DNA of 64,000 bases from assembly GCF_900626135.1 (NCBI RefSeq), contig NZ_LR130785.1, positions 1,707,241 through 1,771,240 of the forward strand. The letters are read 5' to 3'. How positions within the stretch are numbered: position 1 is the stretch's first letter; the number at the start of each line of letters is the position of its first letter. Positions 62,015 through 64,000 of the stretch are shown one piece after another. The DNA is from Senegalia massiliensis. Lineage in GTDB: Bacteria; Bacillota; Clostridia; Tissierellales; SIT17. Below the pieces are notes generated by a model. It was given only the letters and a program-made list of their open reading frames with translations, was not told the DNA's origin and ran no database searches. Both the position numbers and the translations under genes were made by a program.

Positions 62015-63415
62015 TTATACTACAGGATAAGTATTTTCATCTTTATTTAATAAATTACTGTCTATATTATACTTTTGAGCTTGACGATATTTAAAGTATT
62101 TTATAGCTACTTGTGGGAATAATGCATATGATAATACATCTTCTTCTTGCTCAATATACTCTTTAATTTCTTCTCTATAATTATCTAGTTCAGGTTTAAG
62201 TAAATCTGCAGGTCGTCCTGTATAAATTTCTTCATTACCTATTATCTTTTTTATTATTTCATCCTTTATTGGAATTGTAGGTTTTCCATATAAACCTTTT
62301 ACATAATTTTTAATCTCAGTAGGTATCATTTTATATCTTTCATCTAAAACTACATTAAATACAGCCTGTGTGCCTACCATTTGACTCATTGGAGTAACTA
62401 ACGGTGGGTATCCAAGATCTTCTCTCACCTTTGGAACTTCTTCTAAAACTTCTTCAAATTTGTCAATAGCTCCTTGACCCTCTAATTGAGAAACTAAATT
62501 AGATAACATACCTCCTGGTACTTGATAAATCAAAGTTTTAGTATTAACTCCTAATACTTTGGACTTTAATAAACCTTCTTTTTCATATTTATTTCGAAGC
62601 TTTGTAAAATATTCAGCAATTTCATTTAAATTATTCATATCATAATCTGGTTCTCTTCCTGAACCTTTTAAAGAAGATAACATAGGTTCTGTCGCTGGTT
62701 GACTTGTACCATTTCCCAAAGGTGATAATGCAGTATCAATAATATCAACCCCCGCTTCTACACCTTTCATGTATGTTTGATTTGCTATACCACTAGTAAA
62801 ATGAGAGTGTAACTGAATTGGTATATTTATTGCTTCTTTCATTTTTGTTATTAATTCATAAGCATCATAAGGAAGTAATATTCCTGACATATCTTTAATA
62901 CATATAGAATCTGCACCCATACTTTCCATTTCTTTTGCTAGATTTAAATAATAATCAATGTCATGAACTGGACTTGTAGTAAAAGATATTGCAGTTTGTG
63001 CATGTCCTCCTGCTTTTTTTGTAGCATTTAATGCAGTTTTTAAATTTCTTGTATCATTTAATGCATCAAATATTCTAACTATATCTATCCCATTTTCAAT
63101 TGCCTTTTTAACAAATTCTTCTACTACATCATCAGGATAATTTTTATAACCTAAAATATTCTGACCTCTCAATAACATTTGTAGTTTCGTATTTTTAATA
63201 GCTTTTCTTAATTTTCTTAACCTTTCCCATGGATCTTCATTTAAAAACCTCAAACAAGCATCAAACGTGGCACCTCCCCACATCTCTAAAGAATGATAAC
63301 CAACTTTATCAAGCTTTTCAGCAATTGGTAACATTTCTTCTGTTTTCATTCTAGTTGCCATTAAAGATTGATGAGCATCTCTTAAAATTGTTTCTGTAAA
63401 CTTTACACTTTCCAT
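62015..63415 (-). CDS. oadA: Carboxyltransferase subunit (oxaloacetate decarboxylase alpha/pyruvate carboxylase B type), no biotin domain
   Basis: 466 residues. ETILRDAHQSLMATRMKTEE (start of the TIM barrel), MWGGATFDACLRFLNEDPWE, the metal-ligand region QLHSHFTSG, and a PYC-like C-terminal domain (EGQGAIDKFEEVLEEVPKVR, YPPLVTPMSQMVGTQAVFNV). It ends in NKDENTYPVV without the MKM biotin domain, so biotin must be carried by a separate protein. It probably moves CO2 between oxaloacetate/pyruvate and biotin. GGAGG precedes the ATG. Confidence 0.9.
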   Translation of the reverse strand: MESVKFTETILRDAHQSLMATRMKTEEMLPIAEKLDKVGYHSLEMWGGATFDACLRFLNEDPWERLRKLRKAIKNTKLQMLLRGQNILGYKNYPDDVVEEFVKKAIENGIDIVRIFDALNDTRNLKTALNATKKAGGHAQTAISFTTSPVHDIDYYLNLAKEMESMGADSICIKDMSGILLPYDAYELITKMKEAINIPIQLHSHFTSGIANQTYMKGVEAGVDIIDTALSPLGNGTSQPATEPMLSSLKGSGREPDYDMNNLNEIAEYFTKLRNKYEKEGLLKSKVLGVNTKTLIYQVPGGMLSNLVSQLEGQGAIDKFEEVLEEVPKVREDLGYPPLVTPMSQMVGTQAVFNVVLDERYKMIPTEIKNYVKGLYGKPTIPIKDEIIKKIIGNEEIYTGRPADLLKPELDNYREEIKEYIEQEEDVLSYALFPQVAIKYFKYRQAQKYNIDSNLLNKDENTYPVV

Positions 63416-63426
63416 TATGTGCCTCC

Positions 63427-63999
63427 TTAAGATATTTTTTCAATACAAAAAATAATAGGTGGATTATTAATTTGATTCAAAAAATCCATTTTTACTACAG
63501 TGAATTTTTTTTGATTTAATATAGTTAAGTAATTTTCAATTTCGTTTTTTTCCCTCATTCCGCCTTCATGTCCGTAATATGATACTACAATTAGTATACC
63601 CTTTATATGTAAAAAAGACAATATTGATTTAATTGCTTCTATTGTAGATTCCGGTTTAGTAATTATGGAATGATCACCTTTAGGTAAATAACCTAAATTA
63701 AATACAGCAAAATCTATTTTATTTGTAATATAATTGCTAATATTTGAATGACTATCATATATTAGATCCACTCTATTATAAAGATCATTCTTCTTTAAAA
63801 GATCAGTAGTATTATCTATAGCTAATTTCTGAATATCAAAACCATAAACTTTGCCTAACTCCCCTACTTTTTGAGCTAATTTCAATGTATCATTCCCATT
63901 ACCTACTGTAGCATCAACTACTATCATACCTTCTTTTACTTTTTGATTTATAATATTATTTGAAATATTAATAGCATTTGATAAAAAGTTATTTTTCAT
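63427..63999 (-). CDS. mnmM: tRNA (mnm5s2U34)-methyltransferase-like class I SAM enzyme (YtqB/MnmM)
   Basis: 190 residues, possibly a little longer beyond the window edge. The SAM loop is VVDATVGNGNDTLKLAQKVG; FDIQKLAID follows, and VFNLGYLPKGDHSIITKPES TIEAI is diagnostic of the YtqB/rRNA methylase-like family, in which MnmM finishes the wobble uridine modification. Together with MnmH in this window it acts on the same wobble position. The first ATG begins one base from the window end, so the true start and ribosome site are unseen. Confidence 0.82.
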   Translation of the reverse strand: MKNNFLSNAINISNNIINQKVKEGMIVVDATVGNGNDTLKLAQKVGELGKVYGFDIQKLAIDNTTDLLKKNDLYNRVDLIYDSHSNISNYITNKIDFAVFNLGYLPKGDHSIITKPESTIEAIKSILSFLHIKGILIVVSYYGHEGGMREKNEIENYLTILNQKKFTVVKMDFLNQINNPPIIFCIEKIS

Positions 64000-64000
64000 T

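Noticed and set aside
1-64000. tRNA, rRNA, riboswitch or prophage modules
   Set aside because: No cloverleaf, rRNA, known riboswitch pattern or phage structural gene could be recognised by reading; a covariance-model search was not possible here.

Overview
The window is a very AT-rich stretch of chromosome from a low-GC, anaerobic, spore-forming Firmicute, most likely class Clostridia/Tissierellia. The clues are YlmC/YmxH- and TepA-type proteins, a Spo0E-like phosphatase, the clostridial IspH-ribosomal protein S1 fusion, a ferredoxin-dependent 2-oxoacid oxidoreductase, many TTG/GTG starts and strong AGGAGG ribosome sites. Genus cannot be fixed from sequence alone. No tRNA, rRNA or CRISPR array was seen.

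Layout. (1) 0-19 kb, mostly + strand: ylmC, tepA, ftsK/spoIIIE, mnmH (selenouridine tRNA), rimO, pgsA, cinA and SOS-controlled recA. A four-gene SbcCD-like cassette follows, in which the ATPase is split over two polypeptides. Then come rny, a PHP phosphatase, a PadR regulator, an aminotransferase, a Xer recombinase, and the divergent yneA-lexA pair around three LexA boxes spaced exactly 30 bp apart. (2) 19-28 kb, minus strand: ynbB, hfq, miaA, mutL, mutS, ricA-like, miaB (mismatch repair and RNA modification). (3) 28-46 kb is an accessory island. From 28.9 to 39.0 kb it is an array of small genes, all on the minus strand, mostly short membrane proteins, Zn ribbons and solo-domain proteins. They are separated by a diverged repeat family (here called A and B). 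Several are broken by one-base homopolymer shifts, and one is duplicated together with its repeat borders. A truncated serine recombinase lies divergently at the upstream end. A lipoprotein, an AAA ATPase between direct repeats, a Spo0E-like protein, a GNAT protein and a second aminotransferase follow. (4) 46-64 kb, mostly minus strand: K+ channel, MocR-type regulator, three tandem M42 aminopeptidases, CheR, ispH-rpsA, plsC, cmk, aroH, a YhiN-type flavoprotein, an RpiR regulator downstream of korDABC, a carboxyltransferase (oadA/pycB type) and mnmM.

How the genes work together. DNA maintenance dominates: RecA, LexA, YneA, MutS/MutL, the SbcCD-like cassette, FtsK and Xer. RNA processing and modification is the second theme: RNase Y with a RicA-like partner, Hfq, MiaA/MiaB, MnmH, MnmM and RimO. 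Central metabolism includes KorABCD, the carboxyltransferase and two aminotransferases around 2-oxoacids. The most interesting candidates are the split SbcCD-like cassette (8890-12252) and the repeat-bounded single-orientation gene array (28904-39924). Both are stated as hypotheses.
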